64,000 nt of DNA from AWTP1-13 sp963840075 (GCA_963840075.1 CAWIXS010000017.1:124001-188000), one strand, 5' to 3'. Shown: positions 49,293-58,925, counted from the first letter of the stretch. Notes: a model not told the origin generated them from the letters alone. Made by a program: numbers and translations.

Positions 49293-51575
49293 TCAGATTT
49301 CCACGCCGTGCTCCTCCGCGAACCGCTTGAGCCCGGCGCGCAAACTGCCCTCGACGCAGCGCAGGGCCGCCTGCAGCCAACGCTCCAGCGCCTCCGCGTC
49401 GAGGCTGCGGATCATGGATTTGACCGGGCCGATGGAGGCCGGCGCCATGGAGACGGAGCGGAAGCCCAGGCCGATCAGCGCCATGGCCTCGAGCGGGCGG
49501 CCCGCCATCTCGCCGCACAGCGCAAACGGGCGATGGTGGCGCCTGGCCGCATCGGCGATGGCTGCGAGCGCCCTGAGCGGCGCCGCCGACAGCGCGTCGT
49601 AGCGGTTTGCGACGCGCGTGTTGTTGCGGTCGGCGGCGAGCAGATACTGCATGAGGTCGTTGCTGCCCACCGAGACGAAATCCACCCGCGGCAGCAGCGC
49701 GTCGAGCTCGAAGAGGAGGGAGGGCACCTCGATCATGACGCCGAGCTTTACCTCGCTCGGGAGCGCGACGCCGCGCTGGGCCATGATCTTGACCTCGCGG
49801 TCGATGAGCGCGCGCGCCATGTCGACCTCGCCGACGGTGGTGACCATCGGCAGCATCAGGCGCAGCTGCCCGCCGGACGCGGCCCGCAGCAGCGCCCGCA
49901 CCTGCGTGCGCAACAGCCCCGGGCGGTCCAGCGACAGGCGGATGGCGCGCCAGCCGAGCGCGGGGTTCTCCTCGGCGGGCTGACGCAGGTAGGGCAGCGC
50001 CTTGTCGCCGCCGACATCGAGGGTGCGGAACACCACGGGCTTGCCGCCGGCCTCCTCGAGAATCGCGCGGTACATCTGCGTCTGCCGCTCGAGGCGCGGC
50101 AGGGTCGCCGAGACCATGAACTGCAGCTCGGTGCGGAACAGGCCGATGCCGTCGGCGCCCAACTCGGCCAGATGCGGGACGTCCATCTCCAGGCCCGCAT
50201 TGATGTGCAGCTCCACGCGCTGGCCGTCCTTGGTGACGGCAGGCGTGTCGCGCAGCGCGCGGTACTCGCGCTGGCGCCGCGCGCGGAAGCGGGCCTTGTC
50301 GCGGTAGGCCGCGAGCACCCCGGTGTTGGGGCGGATGTGCACCTCCCCGCTGTCGGCGTCGACGATGATCGGCGTGCCCTGGTCCACGCTCTCGATCACG
50401 CCGCGCGCATCGCCGATGGCGGGTATGCCGAGCGCCCGCGCCACGATGGCGACATGGCTCTGCCGGCCGGAGTCCTCCAGCACCAGCCCGCGCAGGCGAG
50501 CGCGGTCGTAGTCGAGCAGATCGGCCGGCCCCATGCTGCGGGCGACGATCACCGCGTTGTGGGGGAGGCTCGAGACCGCGGCATGCACGCGCTGGCCGCC
50601 GGAGAGGATGCGCAGCAGCCGGTCGGAGAGCGCATCGAGGTCCTTGAGCCGCTCGCGCCAGTAGGCATCGGGCTGGCGCAGCATGCGCGAACGGGTGTCG
50701 TTCTGCACCCGCTCGACGGCAGCCTCGGCGGTCATGCCGCGCCCGATCGCATCCTTCATGCGCCTCAGCCAGCCGCGGTCGTAGGCGAACATGCGGTAGG
50801 CCTCGAGCACGTCGAGGTGCTCGCCGCTGGTGCCCAGATCGCCCTGCTCCAGCATCTCGTTGATGGAGGCCTGCAGCTCGGCGACGGCGGCCTCGAGCCG
50901 CTCCTGCTCCGCTTCGGGGTCCTTGGCCTCGACCTCGGTGACGACCACGCGCGCGTCGTGCAGCACCACGTGGCCGAGCGCCAGTCCTTCAGAGAGGGGC
51001 TGCCCGCGCACCACGTGCCCGACGGCGCGGCTGAACTGGGCGCCGGTGTTGACGCCGGCGACGGCCCCGCTCACGAGGTGCTCGGCAAGGACCATGGCGG
51101 TCGTCTGCAGCACCTCCACGTCCTCGTCGGAATATTCCTTCTGCGTCTTGTTCTGGATGGTGAGGACGCCCAGCACCTCGCCGCCGCGCAGGATCGGCAC
51201 CGCCAGGAACGAATGGTAGACCTCCTCGCCCGTCTCGGGCCGGTAGGAGAAGGCGGGGTGGTTCTGCGCGTCGGGCTCGTTGATCGGCACTGCGAGCTCG
51301 GCGCAGCGCCCCACGAGTCCCTCGCCGCGCTTCAGGAGCGTGTTGTGCACCGCCCCGGGGTTCAGGCCCTCGGTGGCGAACAGCTCGAGCGAGCCGTCCT
51401 GGCGCTTGAGGTAGATCGAGGACACCTCGGCCACCATCAGGCCGGCGATCTGGCGCACGATCTTGTCGAGCCTGGACTGGCCGTCGGCCGTCGGCTCGGC
51501 CATGATCTCGCGCAGCCGGCGCATGATGATGCGCAGCGCCGGCTCGCTCGGAGCGATCCTGTCACCGCCCTTCAT
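49293..51575 (-). CDS. ptsP: Phosphoenolpyruvate-protein phosphotransferase of the nitrogen PTS (EI-Ntr)
   Basis: This protein has about 760 residues. An N-terminal GAF domain (LDKIVRQIAGLMVAEVSSIY through QTTAMVLAEHLVSG) precedes the EI portion: GLVLEDSGRQSHVAIVARAL with the phosphorylated His in GRQSH, and the PEP-binding barrel with GADGIGLFRTELQFM, SVGSNDLMQYLLAADRNN and FALCGEMAGRP. EI-Ntr passes phosphate from PEP to NPr and EIIA-Ntr for nitrogen and potassium control. The start is set near MKGGDRIAPSEP (51575); MQMKGG at 51581 is equally possible. It lies downstream of lysC as in other Rhizobiales. Confidence 0.95.
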   Translation of the reverse strand: MKGGDRIAPSEPALRIIMRRLREIMAEPTADGQSRLDKIVRQIAGLMVAEVSSIYLKRQDGSLELFATEGLNPGAVHNTLLKRGEGLVGRCAELAVPINEPDAQNHPAFSYRPETGEEVYHSFLAVPILRGGEVLGVLTIQNKTQKEYSDEDVEVLQTTAMVLAEHLVSGAVAGVNTGAQFSRAVGHVVRGQPLSEGLALGHVVLHDARVVVTEVEAKDPEAEQERLEAAVAELQASINEMLEQGDLGTSGEHLDVLEAYRMFAYDRGWLRRMKDAIGRGMTAEAAVERVQNDTRSRMLRQPDAYWRERLKDLDALSDRLLRILSGGQRVHAAVSSLPHNAVIVARSMGPADLLDYDRARLRGLVLEDSGRQSHVAIVARALGIPAIGDARGVIESVDQGTPIIVDADSGEVHIRPNTGVLAAYRDKARFRARRQREYRALRDTPAVTKDGQRVELHINAGLEMDVPHLAELGADGIGLFRTELQFMVSATLPRLERQTQMYRAILEEAGGKPVVFRTLDVGGDKALPYLRQPAEENPALGWRAIRLSLDRPGLLRTQVRALLRAASGGQLRLMLPMVTTVGEVDMARALIDREVKIMAQRGVALPSEVKLGVMIEVPSLLFELDALLPRVDFVSVGSNDLMQYLLAADRNNTRVANRYDALSAAPLRALAAIADAARRHHRPFALCGEMAGRPLEAMALIGLGFRSVSMAPASIGPVKSMIRSLDAEALERWLQAALRCVEGSLRAGLKRFAEEHGVEI

Positions 51576-51733
51576 TTGCATCACACGATGCGTCGCTTCA
51601 TGCGTCGCCTCGACGAGTTGGCTCGACCAGGGCATGCGCCAAGCGGCTGCTGTCACCGGCGCAGGCATCCTATCGCAAGTTCAGCCCCGCGGACCGGGCC
51701 GTTTTTGGGCCGCCGCCGGACATTCCAATGAAA

Positions 51734-52996
51734 TCAGTCTTTTCCCAGCTCGTACAGGGCGTGCAGGGTGCGCACCGCGAGCTCGGCGTAGGCAGCGTCG
51801 ATCAAGACGCTGATCTTTATCTCCGACGTAGATATGGCCAAAATATTGATGCCCTTCTCGCCGAGCGCCTTGAACATCTGCGCGGCGACGCCCGCGTGGC
51901 TGCGCATGCCGACGCCGATCACGGACACTTTGGCCACATCGCTGGAGCTGTTGATGTCGAACGCGCCGATCTGCCGCTTGACGGACTGCAGCACGTCGAG
52001 GGCGCGGGCGAGCTCGGTCTCCTGCACCGTGAATGTGATGTCGGTGAACTTGCCATCGGCAGAAAGGTTCTGGACGATCATGTCGACGTTGATGCTGGCG
52101 GCTGCCAGGGGCCCGAAGATGCTGGCCGCCACACCCGGCTTGTCGGCGATTGCGAGCAAGGTGATCTTCGCCTCGTCCTTGGCATAGGCGATGCCGCTGA
52201 CGACCCTGTGCTCCACGATCTCGTCCTCGTCACAAATGATGGTGCCCACCTCGTCCCAGCTGCCGGCCTGGACGGCCGGCAGCGCCTCCGGGGCCACGAA
52301 GCTCGACAAGACCCTGAGGCGCATCCTGTGTACCATGGCCAGCTCGACGGAGCGCGTCTGCAGCACCTTGGAGCCCTGCGAGGCCATCTCCAGCATCTCC
52401 TCGTATGAGACCTTGGCAAGCCGTCTCGCCTTGGGGACGATGCGCGGGTCGGCGGTGTAGACCCCGTCGACGTCGGTGTAGATGTCGCACAGATCGGCCT
52501 TCACCGCCACCGCGATGGCAACGGCGCTGGTGTCCGAGCCGCCCCGGCCGAGCGTGGCGATGCGGCTGCGCTCCGGCTCGATGCCCTGGAAGCCGGCGAT
52601 GACGGCCACCTCGCCCTGGTCGAGCCGGGCGCGGATCCTGTCGCCGGGGACGTCGCGAATGCGCGCCACGCCGTGCGCGCTGTCGGTGACGATCGGGATC
52701 TGCCAGCCCAGCCACGAGCGCGCCTGGACGCCGAGCGACTGCAGGACGATGGCGAGCAGCCCCGCCGTCACCTGCTCGCCGGTGGCCACCACCGCGTCGT
52801 ACTCGCGCGCATCGTGCAGCGCCGATGCCTCGCGCACCCACGTCACCAGCTGGTTGGTGGTTCCGGCCATGGCCGAGACGACCACCGCCACCTTGTTGCC
52901 GGCATCGATCTCGCGCTTGACGTGGCGCGCGACATTGCGGATGCGCTCGATGTTGGCCACCGAGGTGCCGCCGAATTTCATAACGATGAAGGACAT
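51734..52996 (-). CDS. lysC: Aspartate kinase
   Basis: This 420-residue enzyme makes aspartyl phosphate for lysine, threonine and methionine synthesis. The kinase domain begins MSFIVMKFGGTSVANIERIR, with GRGGSDTSAVAIAVAV and DVDGVYTADPRI. Two C-terminal ACT domains (ITLLAIADKPGVAASIFGPL and VSVIGVGMRSHAGVAAQMF) bind feedback inhibitors. The length fits the alphaproteobacterial type. It is divergent from ubiG, the conserved order. Confidence 0.96.
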   Translation of the reverse strand: MSFIVMKFGGTSVANIERIRNVARHVKREIDAGNKVAVVVSAMAGTTNQLVTWVREASALHDAREYDAVVATGEQVTAGLLAIVLQSLGVQARSWLGWQIPIVTDSAHGVARIRDVPGDRIRARLDQGEVAVIAGFQGIEPERSRIATLGRGGSDTSAVAIAVAVKADLCDIYTDVDGVYTADPRIVPKARRLAKVSYEEMLEMASQGSKVLQTRSVELAMVHRMRLRVLSSFVAPEALPAVQAGSWDEVGTIICDEDEIVEHRVVSGIAYAKDEAKITLLAIADKPGVAASIFGPLAAASINVDMIVQNLSADGKFTDITFTVQETELARALDVLQSVKRQIGAFDINSSSDVAKVSVIGVGMRSHAGVAAQMFKALGEKGINILAISTSEIKISVLIDAAYAELAVRTLHALYELGKD

Positions 52997-53182
52997 TCAA
53001 TGCGTCCGCAGCCCAACGGCCTCACTTACGCTTCTGCAACTGCGCTTCGGCCGGACCACCCCGCCGCGACGGCCCGAAGCGTCGGCTTGCGGCGGCGTAC
53101 ACATAGCCACTGGGCCCGGCCTTCGCAACACGCAAGGCCCTCAAACCTTGACAGAAAAGGCACGCGGCGCGCCAATGCCGGC

Positions 53183-53941
53183 ATGACCACGCGCAACGAG
53201 CCCCCGGGTGCCGCCACCCTCGACCCGGCGGAGGTGGACCGCTTCACGCGGTTCGCCTCGGAATGGTGGGACGCCGGCGGAAAGTTCCGCACCCTGCACC
53301 AGATCGGGCCGGCGCGCCTGACGTTCCTGCGCGACGCCATGGTGTGGCATTTCGGCTGCCGGGGCGGCCTCACCCGGCCGCTCACGGGCCTCGGCATCCT
53401 CGACATCGGTTGCGGCGGCGGGCTCGTGTGCGAGCCGCTGGCGCGGCTCGGCGCCAACGTGACGGGCATCGACCCGGCGCCCGACAACATAGAGGCCGCC
53501 CGCCGCCATGCCGAAGGCCAGAGGCTCGCCATCGCCTATCGGGCGGCACGGGTGGAGGACCTGGCCGCCGAGGGGCGCCTCTACGACGCCGTGTGCTGCC
53601 TCGAGGTGGTGGAGCATGTTCCCGGGCCGCGCGCGTTCCTTGCAACGTGCGCGGGCCTGGTGCGGCCGGGCGGGCTCATGCTGCTCTCCACCCTCAATCG
53701 CACGCTCAAGGCCTATGTCCTGGCGATCGTCGGCGCGGAGTACGTGCTGCGCTGGCTGCCCGTCGGCACGCATCAATGGGAGCGGTTCGTGACCCCCGAC
53801 GAGCTCCGTCGTCACCTCGAGGCGGCTGGATTGGGCGCCCCGATCTTCAAGGGTCTCGTCTACAGCCCGATGTCGGACACCTGGTCGCTCTCCGACGACA
53901 CCGATGTGAACTACTTCGCCGCCGCCGCCAAGCCGGGTTGA
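53183..53941 (+). CDS. ubiG: Ubiquinone biosynthesis O-methyltransferase
   Basis: This 252-residue SAM enzyme catalyses the two O-methylations of ubiquinone synthesis. It begins DPAEVDRFTRFASEWWDAGG, the UbiG signature, with GILDIGCGGGLVCEPLARLG as the SAM loop and CLEVVEHVPGPRAFL. The downstream STLNRTLKAYVLAIVGAEYV stretch matches the membrane-associating insertion of the family. ATG 53183 is chosen because the signature begins 14 residues later. It is divergent from lysC. Confidence 0.95.
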   Translation: MTTRNEPPGAATLDPAEVDRFTRFASEWWDAGGKFRTLHQIGPARLTFLRDAMVWHFGCRGGLTRPLTGLGILDIGCGGGLVCEPLARLGANVTGIDPAPDNIEAARRHAEGQRLAIAYRAARVEDLAAEGRLYDAVCCLEVVEHVPGPRAFLATCAGLVRPGGLMLLSTLNRTLKAYVLAIVGAEYVLRWLPVGTHQWERFVTPDELRRHLEAAGLGAPIFKGLVYSPMSDTWSLSDDTDVNYFAAAAKPG

Positions 53942-54239
53942 GGGGCTGCAGAACATCTGCGTCGGGAGTCCCCCCACCTCCTTCGAGGGAGGGCGTCCCC
54001 CCACCCATCCGAGCTTGGGGTTCCCACCCCCACCCCCAACCCCTCCCCGCACCTGCGCAGAAGGCGCACAAGCGGGCTGCGCTCGCTTTGGCCCCTGCGG
54101 GGCCAGAGGGGAGGGGAGTCCGGTTGGCGCAAGTGGGGAGGGGAAGCCGGCTGGCGCAAGGGGGAGGGGAGTCCCGCGCGTTAAGCCGGGCGAAATGTTT
54201 CCGCGAGAAGCATGCCGGCGGACAACGGCGGGGCGGATC
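53942..54239. other. C-rich then G-rich intergenic region with imperfect tandem units
   Basis: 53966-54050 is strongly C-rich (CCCCCACCTCC, CCCACCCCCACCCCC). 54105-54175 holds three imperfect units of about 25 bases built on GGGGAGGGGA-GCCGG-TGGCGCAAG. The opposing C- and G-runs could pair or form quadruplexes. No gene was seen. Confidence 0.6.
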
Positions 54240-54974
54240 ATGCCGACAACCAGCAACGGCCGCGTGGCCATCGTCACCGGGGCCGCGCACGGCATCGGCG
54301 CAGCTACGGCGCGACACCTTGCGCGGCGCGGCTGGCGCATTGCCGGAGCGGACCTGGATGAGGCGGCGCTCGCGGCCGTTGCAACCGAGACAGGCGCCGT
54401 GCCGGTCGCCTGCGATGTCGGCCGCGAAGCCGAGGTGGAGCGCCTCATCGCGGTGGCGCGCACCCGCTTCGGCCGCATCGATGCCATCGTCTCCAACGCC
54501 GGCATCTCCATCTCGGGCTTCGTGCCGCTCGACGCCACCACGCTGGACACCTGGAACCGCGTGCTCGCCACCAACCTCACGGCCACATTCCTGCTGGCGA
54601 AGACGGCCGCTGAGGACCTGCGCCGGGCGCACGGCGCCGTGGTGACGATCGCCTCGACCCGGGCACACATGTCGGAGCCAGGCACGCTGGCCTACTCAGC
54701 GAGCAAGGGCGGCCTCGTCGCCCTGACCCACGCCCTCGCCATCACCCTTGCGCCCGACGTGCGCGTCAATTGCATCTCGCCGGGCTGGATCGATACCGGC
54801 AAGCACGGGCCGCTGCGGCCGAGCGATCACGCCCAGCACCCGGCAGGGCGCGTGGGCCGTCCAGAGGATATCGCGGCGGCCGTGGCCTACCTGCTGGCGC
54901 CGGAGGCGTCCTTCATCACGGGCGCCGAGCTGATCGTCGACGGCGGCATGACCCGCAAGATGATCTACGCGTAG
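54240..54974 (+). CDS. Short-chain dehydrogenase/reductase (SDR) family protein
   Basis: This classical SDR has 244 residues. The NAD(P) loop is TGAAHGIGAATARHLA (TGxxxGxG), followed by NAG in IVSNAGISIS, and the active site Ser in IASTRAHM with YSASK as the Tyr-x-x-x-Lys pair. The C-terminal SFITGAELIVDGGMTRKM is typical. Asp in AGADLDEA at the end of strand 2 suggests NAD(H) rather than NADP(H). The substrate is unknown. The TAG stop is the first three bases of the palindromic repeat that separates it from the opposing receiver gene. Confidence 0.9.
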   Translation: MPTTSNGRVAIVTGAAHGIGAATARHLARRGWRIAGADLDEAALAAVATETGAVPVACDVGREAEVERLIAVARTRFGRIDAIVSNAGISISGFVPLDATTLDTWNRVLATNLTATFLLAKTAAEDLRRAHGAVVTIASTRAHMSEPGTLAYSASKGGLVALTHALAITLAPDVRVNCISPGWIDTGKHGPLRPSDHAQHPAGRVGRPEDIAAAVAYLLAPEASFITGAELIVDGGMTRKMIYA

Positions 54975-55001
54975 GTGTCAGACCCTGCGGGTGTGACACC
55001 T
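54973..55001. repeat. AGGTGTCAGACCC...GGGTGTGACACCT palindrome shared by two stop codons
   Basis: The palindrome occupies the entire 25-base gap between the converging SDR and receiver genes; its TAG and CTA ends are part of both stop codons. It is likely a bidirectional terminator-like hairpin. Confidence 0.8.
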
Positions 55002-55362
55002 ACCCCAGCGCGGCCTTCACCGCGGCCCTGATCCCCTCCAGCGTGATCGGCTTGGCCACCACGCGGGCGACCTTCTTCCTCTTCAGGTGCTGGGCGCGGT
55101 CGAGCTCGTCGACAAAGCCCGAGATCAGGATCACGCGCAGCTTGGGCTGCACGGCAAGGCCCTTCTCGGCAAGCGCGATGCCGTCCACCGCCGGCATCTG
55201 AACGTCGGAGATCAGCAGGTCGAAGCTGCCGGCCGCCTGCAACCGCTCCAGCGCCTCGGCACCATCCTGGGTTGAGGTCACAACGTGGCCGTCGACAGCC
55301 AGCGCGCGCTCCACCAGAGTGCGGGTGGCGGCGTCGTCGTCGGCCAGAAGGATGCGTGCCAT
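55000..55362 (-). CDS. Single-domain response regulator (CpdR-like receiver)
   Basis: This 120-residue stand-alone receiver begins MARILLADDDAATRTLVERA with the acidic triad, has the phosphoacceptor Asp in LLISDVQMPAVDG (about residue 53), and Lys in VVAKPITLEG near the end. No output domain is fused. CpdR of Caulobacter and Rhizobiales, of the same length, controls ClpXP proteolysis in the cell cycle, but other single-domain receivers exist and the C-terminal part here differs from typical CpdR. GAGAGGGG precedes ATG 55362. It is divergent from ftsE. Confidence 0.85.
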   Translation of the reverse strand: MARILLADDDAATRTLVERALAVDGHVVTSTQDGAEALERLQAAGSFDLLISDVQMPAVDGIALAEKGLAVQPKLRVILISGFVDELDRAQHLKRKKVARVVAKPITLEGIRAAVKAALG

Positions 55363-55623
55363 CGTGGCCCCTCTCTTGCTCCCCCGAGCCCCTGCGATGC
55401 GCCCTCGGCCGGCATCGCTGCCCGGCCGAAGCGAGCTTACCACGGATTCCCCGGGACGCTGGAACATCTTCCCGGCGCGGCAGGGGCGGTGGACCGCTGG
55501 CGGGGAGCGCCGCAGCGGGCACCCCATCAGTCCGCCACAATCCTGACGATTGATCCCACTTTTCCCGAATGGTGAAATTGGGCTATTGAGCCTGCAGGTT
55601 TCGCGAAGGGGGACACGTCTCAA

Positions 55624-56280
55624 GTGGTAAGACTGGGCGGAATAGGTCTGCGCTATGGCCGCGGCAACGAGGTGCTGCACGACGTGACGTTCCACCTGCG
55701 TCCGGGGTCGTTCCACTTCCTCACGGGCCCTTCGGGCTCGGGCAAGACCTCGCTCTTGCGCCTGCTGTTCATGTCGATCCAGCCGACGCGCGGCTCGATT
55801 CACGTGCTGGGCCAGGACATCAGCCGCGTGACGCCGTCGCGGCGGGCGCAGCTGCGGCGCCGCATCGGCATCGTGTTCCAGGACTTCCGGCTGCTCGACC
55901 ACATGACGACCTGGGAGAACATCGCCATGCCGCTCAGGGTGACCGGCAAGCGCGTCTCCGACTACAAGGAGGATGTCACCGACCTCCTGCAATGGGTGGG
56001 CCTCGGCGACCGCATGTACTCGGCGCCCTCCATTCTCTCCGGCGGCGAGAAGCAGCGCGCCGCCATCGCCCGCGCCGTGATCAACAAGCCCGAGCTCCTG
56101 CTCGCCGACGAGCCGACCGGCAACGTCGACCCGCAGATGGGGCGCCAACTCCTGCGCCTCTTCATCGAGCTGAACCGGCTCGGCACCTCCGTTGTGATCG
56201 CTACGCACGACCACCAACTGATGCGTCAAACCAAGGCGCCGCGCCTGGAGCTGCACGACGGCCATGTCCGGATCGTTTGA
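55624..56280 (+). CDS. ftsE: Cell division ATP-binding protein FtsE
   Basis: This 218-residue ATPase of the FtsEX complex regulates septal peptidoglycan hydrolysis. Walker A is GPSGSGKTS (35-43), the Q-loop GIVFQDFRLLDHMTTWENIA, signature LSGGEKQRAAIARAV, Walker B LLLADEPTGNVD and switch VIATHDHQL. The start is probably GTG 55624 after AAGGGGGACACGTCTCAA. It overlaps ftsX by 17 bases. Confidence 0.94.
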   Translation: MVRLGGIGLRYGRGNEVLHDVTFHLRPGSFHFLTGPSGSGKTSLLRLLFMSIQPTRGSIHVLGQDISRVTPSRRAQLRRRIGIVFQDFRLLDHMTTWENIAMPLRVTGKRVSDYKEDVTDLLQWVGLGDRMYSAPSILSGGEKQRAAIARAVINKPELLLADEPTGNVDPQMGRQLLRLFIELNRLGTSVVIATHDHQLMRQTKAPRLELHDGHVRIV

Positions 56281-57358
56281 CAAGCCCACCAGCTGGCCCC
56301 CCGGCGCGCCGGCTCCGCGCCTGCGCGTGGAGACCACCTATCAGGCGCCGCGCACGCAGGCGCCCGCGCTCGCACAGCGCACCACGCCGACCGCGCGCGC
56401 AGACGGCGCGGGCGGCGAGGGGCGCACGCGGCGCCAGCGCAGCAGCGTCACCCTTGCCCCGGTCGTCCCGGCGGGCTCGGTGACGGGGCGGTCGCTCACG
56501 CTGGTGATCACCATCATGTGCTTCCTCGCCTCACTGACCGCGGGCGCCGTCTACATGATGAACCAGTCGGCGTCCGACTGGCTGCGCGGCATGGCGAGCG
56601 AGGTGACCGTGCTCGTCGAGGCCAAGAACCGCACCAGCGCCGATGCGGACAAGCTGCTCGCCGAGGTCACGGGCTTCCTGTCGCGCCAGCCGGGCGTGGC
56701 AAAGGCGCGTGCCCTCACGACGGCCGAGATGCAGCAGCTCCTGGAGCCGTGGATCGGACAGAGCGCGGCATTGAGCGCGCTGCCGGTGCCGCGGCTGGTT
56801 GCAGTGGAGCTCAGCCGCAGCGCCCCGCCCGACTTCGACGTGCTGCGCAAGGCGCTCGCCGCCAACTTTGAGGACGCGGGCGTCACCATCGACGACCACC
56901 GCCGCTGGCAAGCGCAGATCAAGACCATCACGCGCTCCTTCGCGCTGGGCGGCTTCGCCATCCTGCTCCTGGTCGGCGCCGCAACGACCGCCATCATCGT
57001 CTCGGCCACCAAGAGCGCCATGGCCTCCAACCGCGACATCGTCGAGGTCCTGCACTTCGTGGGCGCCACCGACCGCTTCATCGCGCGCGAGTTCGAGCGC
57101 CATTTCCTGCGCCTCGGGGTCAGGGCCGGGGTGGTGGGCGCCCTGTGGGCGGTGCTCGTGTTCCTCGCCATGCCAACGGTGATGGAGCTGCTGGGCGGGG
57201 GTACCGTCACCATCACCGAATTGCGCCGGCTGATCGGCGTCGCCACCCTGGACCTGCCGGGCTACATCCTGCTCGGCATCGTGGTGCTGGTGATCGCCGC
57301 CTTGTGCATGCTCACCTCGCGCATCGGCGTCTACCGCATCTTGAACAGCCAGCATTGA
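56264..57358 (+). CDS. ftsX: Cell division permease-like protein FtsX
   Basis: This 364-residue FtsE partner has a long Pro/Ala/Arg-rich cytoplasmic N-terminus (about 80 residues), then a first helix (LTLVITIMCFLASLTAGAVY). A periplasmic loop with the ECD pattern (ASEVTVLVEAKNRTSADADK and later) follows, and then three more helices, the last being GYILLGIVVLVIAALCMLTS. No catalytic residues are expected. The N-terminal tail is longer than in E. coli but common in alphaproteobacteria. It starts inside the end of ftsE. Confidence 0.92.
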   Translation: MSGSFDKPTSWPPGAPAPRLRVETTYQAPRTQAPALAQRTTPTARADGAGGEGRTRRQRSSVTLAPVVPAGSVTGRSLTLVITIMCFLASLTAGAVYMMNQSASDWLRGMASEVTVLVEAKNRTSADADKLLAEVTGFLSRQPGVAKARALTTAEMQQLLEPWIGQSAALSALPVPRLVAVELSRSAPPDFDVLRKALAANFEDAGVTIDDHRRWQAQIKTITRSFALGGFAILLLVGAATTAIIVSATKSAMASNRDIVEVLHFVGATDRFIAREFERHFLRLGVRAGVVGALWAVLVFLAMPTVMELLGGGTVTITELRRLIGVATLDLPGYILLGIVVLVIAALCMLTSRIGVYRILNSQH

Positions 57359-57482
57359 CCAGCATCATCCGGCCTTGACACCCGCCGGGAAGCATCAGCC
57401 ATGATGCGGGGAAGATGGCCGCAAGGAGCCCAAATCCGCTAAGGTGGCGGCTTGACGACGTTGCCCAACCCACGGGGGGAGG

Positions 57483-58139
57483 GTGCGCAGAGGTAGCGTG
57501 GCACGACCGGCAAAATGGATCGGCGTGGCAGCGGCCGCGGCGCTTGTTGCATTCGCCGCGGGCTTCGTCGTGTTCGCCCGCGCCGTCGCCGACTATGCTC
57601 CGCGCCCTCCTCCGCCGCGCGCCGATGGCATCGTGGTCCTGACGGGGGGCGAGCTGAGACTCACGGCCGCAGCCAGGCTGCTCGCGGAGGGGCGCGGCTC
57701 GCGGCTCCTCATCTCGGGCGTCAACCCGCACACCAGCCGCGCCGACTTGAAGCGCCTCAGCGGCCTCTCCGAGCGGCTGTTTGCCGCCCGCGTCGACGTG
57801 GACTACGCCGCCCATTCCACCACCAGCAACGCCGAGGAGACCAAGACCTGGGCCAAGGCCAAGGGCTTCAGGAGCCTCATCATCGTCACCTCGAGCTATC
57901 ACATGCCGCGCAGCCTTACCGAGCTCAACCGCGCCATGCCGGGTGTGGTGCTGGTGCCGCACCCCGTGGTGCCCGACCGGCTGCGCGCCGGGCGCTGGTG
58001 GACGGACGCCTTCACGGCCCGCGTGCTGCTCGGGGAGTATGTGAAATTCCTGCCCTCTGCGGTGCGCTATGGTCTCACGCGGCTGCTCGGCCGGAACGGC
58101 AGCGCGGCCGCCGCAAGACGGCACGTCGCGCACGGGTGA
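57483..58139 (+). CDS. YdcF/DUF218 family protein
   Basis: The product has 218 residues with an N-terminal signal anchor (WIGVAAAAALVAFAAGFVVF) and a DUF218 domain: RADGIVVLTGGELRLTAAAR, LLISGVNPHTSRADLKRL, HSTTSNAEETKTWAKAKGF and IVTSSYHMPRSLTELNRAMP. DUF218 proteins (SanA/YdcF) are linked to the envelope and perhaps to lipid-linked precursors. It sits between ftsX and plsC, a conserved order in this group. The start is GTG 57483 or 57498. Confidence 0.88.
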   Translation: MRRGSVARPAKWIGVAAAAALVAFAAGFVVFARAVADYAPRPPPPRADGIVVLTGGELRLTAAARLLAEGRGSRLLISGVNPHTSRADLKRLSGLSERLFAARVDVDYAAHSTTSNAEETKTWAKAKGFRSLIIVTSSYHMPRSLTELNRAMPGVVLVPHPVVPDRLRAGRWWTDAFTARVLLGEYVKFLPSAVRYGLTRLLGRNGSAAAARRHVAHG

Positions 58140-58145
58140 GGTGCC

Positions 58146-58925
58146 ATGCTCCGCTTCAGGTCCATCGTATTTCTCGTCGCCTTCTACCTGAACACGGCGG
58201 CGTTCCTGCTGCTCGGCAGCTGGCTCCTCCTCTGCCCGCGCCGCTGGGCCATGGAGGGGCTGCGGCTGCACGGGCTCGCCAGCCTTTGGTGGCTGAAGGT
58301 GATCTGCGGCACGCGCGTCGAGCTGCGCGGACGCGAGAAGCTGCCCGAGGGTGCCTGCCTCGTCGCCGCCAAGCACCAGTCGGCCTGGGACACCTTCGGC
58401 CTGATCCCGGTGTTCCGCGACCCGGCCATGGTGATGAAGGCAGAGCTGGGCCTCATTCCGTTCTACGGCTGGTTCAGCCACAAGTTCCGCCACATCTTCG
58501 TGCGGCGCGAGAGCGGGCCCAGCGCGCTGAGGGCGCTGATCCGCGATGCCCGCGAGCGCGCGGCCGAGGGGCGCCAGATCGTGATCTTCCCGGAAGGCAC
58601 CCGGCGTTCGCCGGGCGCCGAGCCCGACTACAAGCCGGGCTTCGTCGCGCTTTACGATGGCCTGAGCCTGCCCTGCGTGCCCGTCGCCCTCAATTCCGGG
58701 CTGTTCTGGCCGCGCCGCAGCTTCATGCGCTACCCCGGGACCATCGTCGTCGAGATCCTCGACCCGGTCCCGCCCGGTCTGCCCCGCGCCCAGGCGCGCA
58801 AGCTGATCCAGGAGCGCATCGAGACCGCCTGCGCCCGCCTGATCGCGGAGGCCCGCTCCACCCCCAACCCGCCGCCCCTGCCCGCGGAGGCCCCCCGCGC
58901 GGCGACGACGAGTGCCGGCTCGTGA
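58146..58925 (+). CDS. plsC: 1-acyl-sn-glycerol-3-phosphate acyltransferase
   Basis: This 259-residue inner-membrane acyltransferase makes phosphatidic acid. An N-terminal helix (SIVFLVAFYLNTAAFLLLGS) anchors it. The catalytic H-x4-D motif is KHQSAWDTF (His77, Asp82), with Arg in VRRESGPSALRAL and the glycerol-phosphate motif FPEGTRRSPG (148-157). It begins six bases after the DUF218 gene, so it is in the same operon. Confidence 0.93.
   Translation: MLRFRSIVFLVAFYLNTAAFLLLGSWLLLCPRRWAMEGLRLHGLASLWWLKVICGTRVELRGREKLPEGACLVAAKHQSAWDTFGLIPVFRDPAMVMKAELGLIPFYGWFSHKFRHIFVRRESGPSALRALIRDARERAAEGRQIVIFPEGTRRSPGAEPDYKPGFVALYDGLSLPCVPVALNSGLFWPRRSFMRYPGTIVVEILDPVPPGLPRAQARKLIQERIETACARLIAEARSTPNPPPLPAEAPRAATTSAGS

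Noticed and set aside
49116..51731. Forward open frame of about 871 codons opposite ptsP
   Set aside because: Antisense of ptsP with no motif of its own.
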